Source: a virus
DNA length: 46,045 nucleotides
IMG/VR virus record: IMGVR_UViG_3300005253_000333
Coordinates: 1-46,045 of that record
Reading direction: 5' to 3' (one strand)
The notes beneath the pieces were generated by a model that ran no database searches, had not been told where the DNA came from, and saw only the letters and a list, made by a program, of their open reading frames with translations. The position numbers were made by a program, and so were the translations under genes. Each line of letters starts with the position of its first letter. Position 1 is the first letter of the stretch. Positions 9,675 through 16,683 of this stretch are shown in pieces.

Positions 9675-9964
9675 GGAACCTCCTTCAAGGTGAACGGACG
9701 ATCGAGCACTTGCAGCAGCACGTTGTCGGGCAGACGGTCGCGAAGCTGGGTCTGCGCAGGTGCCCAGACCCAGCTCTCACGACCCATGTAGAGAATGAGC
9801 GCGACGGGTTGCGTGATCCAGTAGGCGTCGACGTCGTAGACCTGCGCACTCACCGCATAGCGGCGCACCGGCAGAGTCAGGATCGACTCCATCGTCCACC
9901 GACCGAGGCGAGCCGCGACGTGATAGCTGGCGCGCAGCTCGCCAGTGATCCCCTGCGCGCGCAT
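9575..9964 (-). CDS. Small protein between tail tube and chaperone genes, 129 aa
   Basis: The ATG at 9964 lies 9 bases past the tail-tube stop. The protein begins MRAQGITGELRASYHVAARL and contains a plausible folded core (YDVDAYWITQPVALILYMG). It runs 100 bases into the start of the chaperone gene, and its last ~30 residues, encoded opposite the chaperone N-terminus, look low in complexity (SSSTSNGAVARSTS). The core looks like a real protein of the kind that pairs with tube proteins, but I do not recognise the family. The C-terminal end is the doubtful part. Confidence 0.6.
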   Translation of the reverse strand: MRAQGITGELRASYHVAARLGRWTMESILTLPVRRYAVSAQVYDVDAYWITQPVALILYMGRESWVWAPAQTQLRDRLPDNVLLQVLDRPFTLKEVPCPHSAVMTLIRGSASPRPSSSTSNGAVARSTS

Positions 9965-9972
9965 CGAGACGC

Positions 9973-10374
9973 CTACGGGTTCGTGGCGAGCTGTCCCTGC
10001 CCGTCGAACGTCACCGCGAAGGTCACCCGCCCACCCGTGCCGCCCGAGATCGACACAACGGGGAAGATGTCTCCGTAGTAGTAGCGCGTCACCGCGCTCA
10101 CCGCGGGGTAGAGATAGAACCCAACGGCGTCGTCGTCTGCGTCGACCGCGTCGAAGACGACCTTCTGCGCGTCGTCGAAGTTCCCGTTGAACGATCCCGA
10201 GAAGCGCTTCAGCCCCTTGAGCTTCGTCTCCCACTCGTCCCCGAGTGCGGGATCCGGATCGAGGTCACGGTCGGTGTCGATCGTGAACTCGGCCGCCTCC
10301 GCGATCTGCACGGCGTTCCCGGCTGCGGTCCCCGCCATGTAGAGCACGGCGTTTTTTCCGTGAATGGTCCCCAT
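9973..10374 (-). CDS. Major tail tube protein, 133 aa
   Basis: The start ATG is preceded by GGGAGGAG at good spacing. The sequence opens MGTIHGKNAVLYMAG, carries alternating beta strands with FTIDTDRDLDPDPALGDEW and KRFSGSFNGNFDD, and ends in a glycine-rich strand region. Compact all-beta proteins of this type (TP901-1 / HK97 tube family) polymerise into the tail tube. It sits just upstream of the chaperone pair, where tube genes normally lie, but is separated from the connector genes by the sugar/sulfate-modifying cassette. The family call is by pattern and position. Confidence 0.8.
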   Translation of the reverse strand: MGTIHGKNAVLYMAGTAAGNAVQIAEAAEFTIDTDRDLDPDPALGDEWETKLKGLKRFSGSFNGNFDDAQKVVFDAVDADDDAVGFYLYPAVSAVTRYYYGDIFPVVSISGGTGGRVTFAVTFDGQGQLATNP

Positions 10375-10390
10375 CGGTCTCCTCCCTCTC

Positions 10391-11422
10391 TCAGACGGCG
10401 ACGCTCTCGCGCCGTCGCTCGAACGCCTCCATCAACGTCGCCACCCGCACATCGAACGTCTCGCCCTGCACGCACTTCCGCGCCTGCGCGGCGTGACACC
10501 GCCGCCGCTCGTCGGCGGCGAGATACTCGCGGATCAAGGTCTCCAGGCTCTCGCTGTCATCAAAGGTCGGGATGACCGGCGCCATCGGCGGCCACGATCC
10601 GCCCCACTGGAACATCTCCCTCATCTCTGCGCGCGCATCGCTGAGCTGGAACGCGCCGCACGCCGCCGCCTCGACCACGCGCGGGTTGACACTCTCGGCG
10701 CCGTCGCCGGCGCGGTGAGAGTTCAGGCAGATCTTCGCGCTCGCGTAGTAGCGCGGGACGTCGAGATTGCTGATGGCCTTGTCCACCACGAACGGCAGCA
10801 GCGGGCTGTCCTTGCCGAGGAACCCGGCGGCCTGCCAGAAGCCGAGCAGCCGGAGCTTGATGCCCGTCCAGTCGACGCCTTCGAGCAGCCGGATCCGCTC
10901 CTTCCAGCCCGTGCCGATCATCAGCACGTCGCACGCCTGCTCGGGGTCCGCAGCCACGGGCTTGTGGATGTCCGCGTCATAGGCGGGCCGGAGATAGGTC
11001 CAGCCGTAGCGCGCGGCCGACGTGCGCTCGTTCGTGGCGCAGATCATCTCGGGGTAGACCTGGGCGAACTTGGCCTGACGATCATCGCAGTAGGGCGACT
11101 CGGTGAAGATGACGGCCGTCGGCAGCGCGCAGCGCGCCAGGAACCAGATCCCGTCGGGATGGAAGTAGAGCGCCGCGACGATGATGACCAGGTCGACCTG
11201 GTTCCGGATCGCTTCGAGCAGGACGTTCTCGCTCGCCAGACGCGCGACCAGCCCCATGTCCTGCGCCTTCTTCTCCCCGAGCGCGCGGACGTGATACATG
11301 AACCGCCGCGAGAGGCGATAGTCGGCGACGTCGTGGCCCGCCTTCGTCAGCGCGAGCCGGTAGCCCCGCGCCACATCCGCGACGGAGAACTCGGCCGCCG
11401 GCCACACGAACAGGATTTTCAT
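10391..11422 (-). CDS. GT-B glycosyltransferase, CgeB-like, 343 aa
   Basis: The frame is open further upstream, but MKILFVWPAAEFSVADVARG at 11422 is the sensible start: it is a Rossmann-type first strand, and the ATG overlaps the preceding stop as ATGA. Residues ~1-160 form the N-terminal half. The C-terminal half has the donor-binding signature NPRVVEAAACGAFQLSD (residues ~246-262), typical of the glycosyl transferase family 1 / CgeB group. Members transfer activated sugars to proteins or polymers. The gene is the last of a coupled set with a sulfotransferase and a methyltransferase, embedded between connector and tail tube genes, so a virion or surface glycan is the likely target (inference). 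Confidence 0.8.
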   Translation of the reverse strand: MKILFVWPAAEFSVADVARGYRLALTKAGHDVADYRLSRRFMYHVRALGEKKAQDMGLVARLASENVLLEAIRNQVDLVIIVAALYFHPDGIWFLARCALPTAVIFTESPYCDDRQAKFAQVYPEMICATNERTSAARYGWTYLRPAYDADIHKPVAADPEQACDVLMIGTGWKERIRLLEGVDWTGIKLRLLGFWQAAGFLGKDSPLLPFVVDKAISNLDVPRYYASAKICLNSHRAGDGAESVNPRVVEAAACGAFQLSDARAEMREMFQWGGSWPPMAPVIPTFDDSESLETLIREYLAADERRRCHAAQARKCVQGETFDVRVATLMEAFERRRESVAV

Positions 11423-12027
11423 ACCGCGACCGCCTGGACCCGACCATAGATCCGGTCCTCGATGTCCACCCACTGCGGGTTCTTCGCGTAGAGCGCATCG
11501 ACCTGCGCCCGCGTGAACCACTGCCGTAGATCGTGGTCGTAAGTCATCGCGTTGACCCGCGGGAAGCTGCTCAGGCGCTGCCGCCGCTGCTCACGCGCCA
11601 GCACGTCGACCGGCTCGACCTCGGCCAGCAACCGGAGCAGATCGCTCGCGAGCACCTCGGTCCGGAGCCAGCGGTTCACGGCGGTGCGTCCGTCGTTCGT
11701 CAAGAGCCCGAGCCGCTCGTCCCCCCAGCCGCCCTCGATCGCTTCCTCGACCGAGACCGCGCGCGGGCTGGCGTCCGGCGGGAACCAGCCGAAGACCCGA
11801 CGGTGGACGAGCACGCTGATCGTCCAGGCCGGCAGCCGACGGATGTTGGCGGCATAGATCCGGTCCTTGCCGTCGGGGTCCAGATGCGTGCCGAATGGGC
11901 TGTGCTTCTCGCGCTCCGCGGCCGGCGTCAGCTCGACGTCCAGCCCCAGCGCCGTGACCATCGCGCGGGTCGCGTCGCCGCCCGTCTTCGGGATGTGGCC
12001 CCAGGCCCAGGTCCGCCCCACAATCAC
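11419..12027 (-). CDS. Sulfotransferase-like protein, 202 aa
   Basis: It starts with GTG at 12027 in a GTGA overlap with the upstream stop, and its own stop overlaps the glycosyltransferase start as ATGA. Near the N-terminus is HIPKTGGDATR (residues 11-21), matching the PAPS 5'-phosphosulfate-binding loop HIPKTGGT of the sulfotransferase superfamily. A following region (ISVLVHRRVFGWF, ~70-82) is where the 3'-phosphate-binding R-x-P motif should be, and here it is imperfect. Known enzymes move sulfate from PAPS to sugars or proteins. At 202 residues it is shorter than most. Pairing with a glycosyltransferase suggests sulfation of the sugar that enzyme adds; this is inference. Confidence 0.7.
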   Translation of the reverse strand: MIVGRTWAWGHIPKTGGDATRAMVTALGLDVELTPAAEREKHSPFGTHLDPDGKDRIYAANIRRLPAWTISVLVHRRVFGWFPPDASPRAVSVEEAIEGGWGDERLGLLTNDGRTAVNRWLRTEVLASDLLRLLAEVEPVDVLAREQRRQRLSSFPRVNAMTYDHDLRQWFTRAQVDALYAKNPQWVDIEDRIYGRVQAVAV

Positions 12028-12278
12028 GAGTCGTCCTCCCCGATGTCCCCCCCGCCAGCGCCGCCGTCAGGCGTCGCCGGCGCCAGGGTCGGCTCCTGGG
12101 CCGCGGAGCCCTCCGATCGCCTCGTGGCGCCCCGCCTGGCCGGCCTGTGGGCGGGTCTGGGCGCCGCCGCCGGCGGGGCCGGCTCCCGGCTGCCCTGGCA
12201 GAAGACGCAGAGCCCGGCCGCGTCGACGTCAGCCTCGAACCCCGCCCGGTGGCACTTCTGACAGGTCGTTCCCGCCAT
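12024..12278 (-). CDS. Zinc-ribbon protein with proline/alanine-rich tail, 84 aa
   Basis: The ATG at 12278 shares one base with the methyltransferase stop (TGATG). The first ~30 residues hold two Cys pairs (TCQKCHRAGF and LCVFCQG), a treble-clef or zinc-ribbon arrangement. The rest is a disordered Pro/Ala/Arg tail ending in an acidic stretch (GGDIGEDDS). It is coupled to its neighbours on both sides, so it probably works with the transferase cassette, possibly as an adaptor. No specific family is recognised. Confidence 0.7.
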   Translation of the reverse strand: MAGTTCQKCHRAGFEADVDAAGLCVFCQGSREPAPPAAAPRPAHRPARRGATRRSEGSAAQEPTLAPATPDGGAGGGDIGEDDS

Positions 12279-12910
12279 CACTTCCTCCCCGTGCAGAGAT
12301 AGGCCGTGGCCGCCTGCACATTGGCCGCGTTGCCCCAGCACTCGAAGCGACGCAGTAGGTCGTAGAGCTGCGCGCCCTCGACGGTCCACTGGCACGGCTC
12401 GATCGTCACGTCATGGAACGGGCGCAGCAGCAGCGCCCAGCCCTGGTCGGTGAACCGCCAGAAGTCGTTGTAGTCGCGCGTCGCATGCTGCGGCCAGAAG
12501 AACGGCGACGTCACGAGCAGCAGGCCGCCCGGCTTCAGCACCCGGTAGATCTCGCGCATCGCCCCGAACGGATCCTCGCAGTGCTCCAGGACCTCAGTGA
12601 CGATCATCGCGTCGAGTTCGTCGCTCGCCACCGGAAGCGCGCGCAGGTCCGCGTGCAGGTCCTCGCCGTTGAGTCCGACCGTGCGGTAGTGCGGCCCAAT
12701 CCAGCGGCGCGCGTTCTGGACCCCGACGTCCAGGACGCGACCGCGCAGATCCCCCCGGCGGTCCCAGATCCAGCGTTCGAGCTGGAGCCGGTGGTAGTCG
12801 GGCATGAACGCGTGCAGGTCCGGGCAGTTCGTCATCCAGTGCGCGAGCTGCGCGTTGCGCCCGTCGTTGCTCCCGCCGAAGAGGAGAATGTCTCGAGCCT
12901 CGGCCGTCAT
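12278..12910 (-). CDS. SAM-dependent methyltransferase (Methyltransf_11 type), 210 aa
   Basis: Class I methyltransferase motifs are in order: motif I as GRVLDVGVQN (57-66), an acidic region DLHADL near 84-89, AMIVTEVLEH (101-110), and LKPGGLLLVTSPF (125-137). The third glycine of motif I is replaced (VGVQN instead of VGCGxG), which some small-molecule methyltransferases tolerate. The aromatic-rich C-terminal half (HATRDYNDFWRFT) resembles enzymes in sugar or polysaccharide clusters. The start overlaps the previous stop as ATGA. It is the first gene of the transferase cassette, and the substrate is unknown. Confidence 0.85.
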   Translation of the reverse strand: MTAEARDILLFGGSNDGRNAQLAHWMTNCPDLHAFMPDYHRLQLERWIWDRRGDLRGRVLDVGVQNARRWIGPHYRTVGLNGEDLHADLRALPVASDELDAMIVTEVLEHCEDPFGAMREIYRVLKPGGLLLVTSPFFWPQHATRDYNDFWRFTDQGWALLLRPFHDVTIEPCQWTVEGAQLYDLLRRFECWGNAANVQAATAYLCTGRK

Positions 12911-13311
12911 AGAATCGCCTGCCGTTCCGCCTGCGCGCTGAAGCCCTGAATCATCCGGTCATTCTCATCGCGCTCGATGAGCCCCGGCTGCTGGATCAGG
13001 TTCACGCTCCGATAGTAGGTGCCCTCGATCGTCTGGTTCGCGACCTTCCCGAGCGCACGCGCGGCAGCGTTCGCCTTCGCGACCGCCGTGGCGTCGTCGG
13101 TGTTGCGCACGCGCACCTGGACGTTCGGGAACGTGAAGCGCACGTCGCTCGTCCCGTCCATCCGATGCTCTGGCGGCGCGCCCGGATAGGTGACGATGAG
13201 CAGCGAGTTGACCGCGCCCAGCGGCTGCTTGTCGACGAAGATGTCCGTGCCGACCGTGCCCACGCCTTCATCCTCCAGATACTCGGCCAGCTCAACGCTC
13301 GCGCTGCTCAT
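12907..13311 (-). CDS. Minor capsid / tail completion protein, 134 aa
   Basis: The ATG at 13311 overlaps the preceding stop as ATGA; the much longer upstream extension of this frame is only a shadow of other genes. The sequence has LAEYLEDEGVGTVGTDIFV, then a mixed alpha/beta region with RFTFPNVQVRVRNTDDATAV, and ends QGFSAQAERQAIL. This matches the pattern of phage proteins annotated as minor capsid or tail terminator, which cap the tail tube before it joins the head. It is the last gene of the connector run. Confidence 0.7.
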   Translation of the reverse strand: MSSASVELAEYLEDEGVGTVGTDIFVDKQPLGAVNSLLIVTYPGAPPEHRMDGTSDVRFTFPNVQVRVRNTDDATAVAKANAAARALGKVANQTIEGTYYRSVNLIQQPGLIERDENDRMIQGFSAQAERQAIL

Positions 13312-13688
13312 CGCAATCCCAGCTCCGCGGCCCAGCGCCGCCCGACCCGATCGGCCGCGTGCGGGATGAACTCCAGCACGACGCTCTCGACATACTTCGC
13401 CTGGCCCGTCGTGTGGAACGCCCCGAGGTTCTCGTGCACCGCGATGGCGTAGTCCTTCGCCGCGCCACCGAAGACCCACTTGATGCCGAGCGGCGGGATC
13501 GGTTCGACTCGGCCGCTGTCCTGGAGCGTGCCGACATCGACCGGCGTCCGCTTCTTCATCTCCGTCATCTCGATCTCGGCTTCGCTGACGAGCGCCCGCT
13601 GCGCGACGCGCGGATGCTGCACGGCGAGGTTCCCAATGCGCCGCTCCATCTCGCGCAGCCCCCGGAACTGGAGTGACATCAGCGCCAT
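13308..13688 (-). CDS. HK97 gp10-like neck / head-tail joining protein, 126 aa
   Basis: It starts with an ATG behind AAGGAG. The sequence shows an N-terminal helix (FRGLREMERRIGNL), then AEIEMTEMKKRTPVDVGTLQDSG, the hallmark of HK97 gp10-type proteins (a helix followed by TPVDTGxL), and a beta-rich C-terminal part. These proteins help close the neck or form the tail attachment site. The following gene, coupled by ATGA, is the putative tail completion protein, as is usual. Confidence 0.82.
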   Translation of the reverse strand: MALMSLQFRGLREMERRIGNLAVQHPRVAQRALVSEAEIEMTEMKKRTPVDVGTLQDSGRVEPIPPLGIKWVFGGAAKDYAIAVHENLGAFHTTGQAKYVESVVLEFIPHAADRVGRRWAAELGLR

Positions 13689-13700
13689 CGCTCTCGCTCC

Positions 13701-14045
13701 TTACGCCGCACGTGCGCTCACCCGGAGCACCACGTGATGATCGCCCTCCTGGTCCGGGTAGCGCTCGACCCGGATGATGGGCGGTTGGGTCGGCGTGTAG
13801 CCCGCCGGCATCGTGAGCCTCGCCGCCGGCGTGATCACGGTCGTCGTCGCCAGCCAGATCGAGAGCCGCGAGACGCGCTCCTGTCCCTCGTCGTCGATCA
13901 CGTTCTCGTTCTTCTCGACGATGCGCCCGGTGAACGAGACGTCGGCCGCGAAGTTCGGCTTGCCGCGATCGCTGAACGAGCCATCGGGCAGCGCGATCAG
14001 CACCGTGTGCGGCATGCAGTCGAGGAAGTCGTTCTCGAAGCTCAC
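13701..14045 (-). CDS. Head closure / stopper-like connector protein, 114 aa
   Basis: It starts with GTG at 14045 in a GTGA overlap with the previous stop. The protein is small and beta-rich (FAADVSFTGRIVEKNENVIDD, then an exposed loop and LATTTVITPAARLTMPAGY). The composition and the position between an adaptor-like protein and a gp10-like protein are those of head-closure or stopper proteins. No motif is decisive, so the role is inferred from synteny. Confidence 0.65.
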   Translation of the reverse strand: MSFENDFLDCMPHTVLIALPDGSFSDRGKPNFAADVSFTGRIVEKNENVIDDEGQERVSRLSIWLATTTVITPAARLTMPAGYTPTQPPIIRVERYPDQEGDHHVVLRVSARAA

Positions 14046-14488
14046 GGCAACACCTGATGCTCGTGGTCGTGATGCCCCCGCGCCACCGTGCGCGCCCGCG
14101 GGTCACGATGCAGGCCGCGGAAGAAGTCCGGCGCGACCGCATCGTCGTCCTGCTCGATCGTGCGCTTGTCGGAGATGCTGATCCCGCCGGCCGTCGGGAT
14201 GCGGTAGCCCTGGCCGCGCCCGCGCAGCCACTCGGCCAGCGCCTTCCACATCTCCGCGCCGAACGTGATCGTCAGGTCGCCGACCTTCTTCGTCTTCACG
14301 TTGTGCGAGCGGCCGGCCAGGAGCAGCGCGCCCGCCGCGGCCGACGTGTAGATGTTCTCCTCCTGCGTCAGCAGCCAGGTGATCTCCTCGTCCTGGAGGA
14401 ACTCGCCCGGCGTCGACGTGTCCTGGATCAGGAACCGAACCGCGTCCAGATCGCTCGCCGACGGATCGCCCGAGTAGCTGAAGCTCAC
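14042..14488 (-). CDS. Head-tail connector / adaptor protein, 148 aa
   Basis: The GTG at 14488 overlaps the previous stop as GTGA. The N-terminus (SFSYSGDPSASDLDAVRFL, then DTSTPGEFLQDEEITWLL) and the helical middle (AGALLLAGRSHNVKTKKVGD) match the pattern of phage adaptor proteins that bind beneath the portal (HK97 gp6-like). The last ~30 residues are rich in His, Arg and Asp. It is the first of four coupled connector genes. Confidence 0.72.
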   Translation of the reverse strand: MSFSYSGDPSASDLDAVRFLIQDTSTPGEFLQDEEITWLLTQEENIYTSAAAGALLLAGRSHNVKTKKVGDLTITFGAEMWKALAEWLRGRGQGYRIPTAGGISISDKRTIEQDDDAVAPDFFRGLHRDPRARTVARGHHDHEHQVLP

Positions 14489-14907
14489 CGATGCGCCACC
14501 GCTTCGATGGCGAGCGTCGTCACGCCGGTATAGGTGCCCGTCGAGACGACCTTCGCGCGGACGCGGTCGCCGATCAACCCGTTCACGACGACGTCGTTCG
14601 TCAGGCTGCCATCGGTCGGCGTGATCGCCGCCGCGAGCGGCGAGTCGCGATGCGCCGCGCTCACCTTCGTCGCGGTCGACGTCGTGAAGCGCAGGTTCAT
14701 AATGTCGATCCAGGTCACGCCGGCGTCGAGGCTGGTCTGGATGAACACCTTGACGTCGGTCCCGCCGGCGGCCCGGACGAACACGGCCTGGACCTGGAGA
14801 TGCTTGACGTCGCGCAGCGGGATCGGGATGCCGGTGACCGTGCCGGCGGCGCCGATCGTCGTCGACGGCAGCATGTTGAAGCCGTAGCGCGGCAGCGTAG
14901 GTGCCAT
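14485..14907 (-). CDS. Probable virion structural protein, 140 aa
   Basis: An ATG at 14907 follows a purine-rich AAGGGGA. The protein is beta-rich with a regular spacing of strands (KHLQVQAVFVRAAGGTDVKV, then RVRAKVVSTGTYTGVTTLAI). I see no enzyme motif. Its place between the beta-helix protein and the connector genes suggests a head or neck structural component; the family is not recognised. Confidence 0.6.
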   Translation of the reverse strand: MAPTLPRYGFNMLPSTTIGAAGTVTGIPIPLRDVKHLQVQAVFVRAAGGTDVKVFIQTSLDAGVTWIDIMNLRFTTSTATKVSAAHRDSPLAAAITPTDGSLTNDVVVNGLIGDRVRAKVVSTGTYTGVTTLAIEAVAHR

Positions 14908-14928
14908 CTGAACGTCCCCTTAAATAGC

Positions 14929-14975
14929 GACAGGCCCCCGGCCAGCATGACGCCGGCGAATCGCAGGAGCCTGTC
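14929..14975 (-). repeat. Inverted repeat / hairpin in the 14908-14993 intergenic space
   Basis: GACAGGC at 14929-14935 is the exact complement of GCCTGTC at 14969-14975, and a second inner pairing (GCCGGC with GCTGGC, one wobble) can form between them. It lies in the 86-base gap after the beta-helix gene. There is no U-run on either side, so it is not a standard intrinsic terminator. A processing or structural RNA element is possible. Confidence 0.4.
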
Positions 14976-14993
14976 AGCCCTTCCCGGTTCCGG

Positions 14994-16022
14994 TTACGAC
15001 GCTGCGGCCACAATGCCACGCCCGACGTCGTCGCCGGCGTGATTCGTGGAGCCAGCCGAGGCTCCTCCGACGAAGATCTGCGCGTTCGAGGTCGCGTCCG
15101 TCCCCCAGTCGGTGATCCGGATGCGCGTGCAGTCCTTGAAGATCAAGTCACCGTTCGCCGCTGCACTGGTGAAGGTCGCCACGGCGGCCTGATCCGCCCC
15201 GCTGTGCCGCACGTTGTAGAACAGGCACCGCTCGAAGAACTGATAGCGGTCGACCGCGTTCGCCCCGTCAACGAGGATGACGAGCTGGTCCTGACCGGCG
15301 TCTCCCCAGACCGGGAAGATGCACTCGGTGAACCGGTTCCGCGGCGTGCCGTTCTGGAACTCCAGGTTGGCGTTCACCACGGAGCGCTGGATCGTGTCGA
15401 GCCCAATCGTGCACCGGACGAACGTGTTCTCCCCCTTGCCGGAGGCGCCACCCAAGAGGAGCGATCGGCTGTCGGCGTTCGCCGCCGACTCCGCATCGCC
15501 CATGCCGCCGAGGTGGCAGTTCTCGTAGTAGTTCCGACGACCGGTATCGGTCCAGCAGATCTGAGCCGTGGTGCCGGTGTCGAATCCCTGGAAGGCGTGG
15601 ATGTTCGAGAAGATGCACCCATCCACGCTGACCGTGACGAAATTCGCGAACGCCGTCGTCGCCAGCGTCGGCGCGATGCGAGCCCGTCCTGCGAAGCTCG
15701 TGGGCGCACCGATCCCGATGAGATGCGTGGCGTGCTTGTTCCACGCAAAGTTCTCGGTCAGGCGCGCGGCCCCGCTGGATTGCCCGTTGCCCACCAGGAA
15801 CATGAAGTCGTTCTTCCCGGCCGTCATCAGCGCATAGGCCGCCGGCATCGTCTGCATCGCCTGCGCCAGGGTGCGCCCCGACAAGAGGTCGCTCCCGTTC
15901 GCCGGGTCGCAGAAGACCGACTTGCCCGTCAGGAACGGAAGGATCGACGCTCCGGCGACCTTCAGCGAATCGGTCTCAATCCCACCGAACAATCCCACGT
16001 CGTGCGTAAACCGTTGGGTCAT
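14994..16022 (-). CDS. Right-handed beta-helix virion protein, 342 aa
   Basis: It starts with an ATG behind AAGGGAG. The sequence lacks long helices and shows many short strands with Asn, Gly and aromatic ladders (CIFSNIHAF, NTFVRCTIG, NRFTECIFP, YQFFERCLF, LIFKDCTRI), the repeat of parallel beta-helix (pectate-lyase-like) proteins. In each coil a Cys recurs next to the strand. Phages use this fold for head fibres, tailspikes and depolymerases. Its place just after the capsid genes suggests a head-associated fibre rather than a tailspike (inference). No catalytic set is identifiable. Confidence 0.7.
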   Translation of the reverse strand: MTQRFTHDVGLFGGIETDSLKVAGASILPFLTGKSVFCDPANGSDLLSGRTLAQAMQTMPAAYALMTAGKNDFMFLVGNGQSSGAARLTENFAWNKHATHLIGIGAPTSFAGRARIAPTLATTAFANFVTVSVDGCIFSNIHAFQGFDTGTTAQICWTDTGRRNYYENCHLGGMGDAESAANADSRSLLLGGASGKGENTFVRCTIGLDTIQRSVVNANLEFQNGTPRNRFTECIFPVWGDAGQDQLVILVDGANAVDRYQFFERCLFYNVRHSGADQAAVATFTSAAANGDLIFKDCTRIRITDWGTDATSNAQIFVGGASAGSTNHAGDDVGRGIVAAAS

Positions 16023-16050
16023 GTCAACGTCTCCCTTGGCGCTAGTGGCG

Positions 16051-16656
16051 CTAGGCCGATCGGCTCGCGGCCGTGTTCTCCAGGTTCAGCGGGTGCACAG
16101 CGTCGGCCTGCGTGTCTTCCCGTTCGATCTGCGCGTCCGTCGCGGCGCCGGCTTGAATCGCCCACTGGTCGAGTCGCGCCTGATACGCGACCTCCGTCTC
16201 GTCCCCCATCCGCATCGGCGGCGGCGGCCCGACCCGCGCCGGCTCGTGTCGGCGCCGGCCGTGCCCTTCGAGCGAGCCGAGATCCATGAACGCGGCCCCA
16301 CACGCCCGACAGGGGTAGCGGTCGCTCGTGCGCACCGGCTGGCAGTAGTCGAGATCGACGAGGAGCTTGTCGTTGCGCAGGCCGACGAGCCGAAACACTT
16401 GGCCCCGATCGAGGTCGACGTTGCCGTAGCCCATCGGCCGCGTCGCCCAGTAGTCGATGTTGGTCTGCGGCGCCTCGCGCTCGGGTCCGGACCCTCCCGG
16501 CTCCGGGCCAGCGATCTGCCGCCCGATGGCCTGGGCGGCGTCGTCCGTCATCTCCGGCACCGGCACCGGCACCGGCGCTCGCGTCGGCGCCGCCTTCCGG
16601 CGTCGGACAGGTTGCCGGCGGCGAGTCTTCGCCGCCTTGCGCTTGCGTGTCGCCAT
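16051..16656 (-). CDS. Zinc-finger protein in the capsid operon, 201 aa
   Basis: The start ATG follows GGAGGA. A basic N-terminus (ATRKRKAAKTRRRQPVRRRK) leads into a proline-rich linker. Residues ~83-140 carry a module with GQVFRLVGLRNDKLLVDLDY followed by a C2H2-like finger (PCRACGAAFMDLGSLEGH, then RRRH). The same module, divergent, appears in the Tat-signal protein at 29505-29840. The basic tail suggests nucleic acid binding. Its position between the major capsid and the beta-helix gene hints at a virion or DNA-packaging role, which is unproven. Confidence 0.7.
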   Translation of the reverse strand: MATRKRKAAKTRRRQPVRRRKAAPTRAPVPVPVPEMTDDAAQAIGRQIAGPEPGGSGPEREAPQTNIDYWATRPMGYGNVDLDRGQVFRLVGLRNDKLLVDLDYCQPVRTSDRYPCRACGAAFMDLGSLEGHGRRRHEPARVGPPPPMRMGDETEVAYQARLDQWAIQAGAATDAQIEREDTQADAVHPLNLENTAASRSA

Positions 16657-16683
16657 ACCGATCCTCCGTGCCGCCGCTCGCCG

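Noticed and set aside
10350-10356. A T/A homopolymer near the tail tube start as a second frameshift site or terminator
   Set aside because: It lies within the first codons of the tube gene, no overlapping frame continues usefully, and no stem precedes it.
12907-14142. A 411-codon minus-strand frame
   Set aside because: Only its last ~134 residues look like protein. The rest is an Arg-rich shadow across two other connector genes, so I start the gene at the ATGA overlap at 13311.
16023-16028. A TTGACA-like hexamer at the beta-helix gene start
   Set aside because: It overlaps the start codon and ribosome binding site region, so it cannot promote that gene and has no -10 partner.
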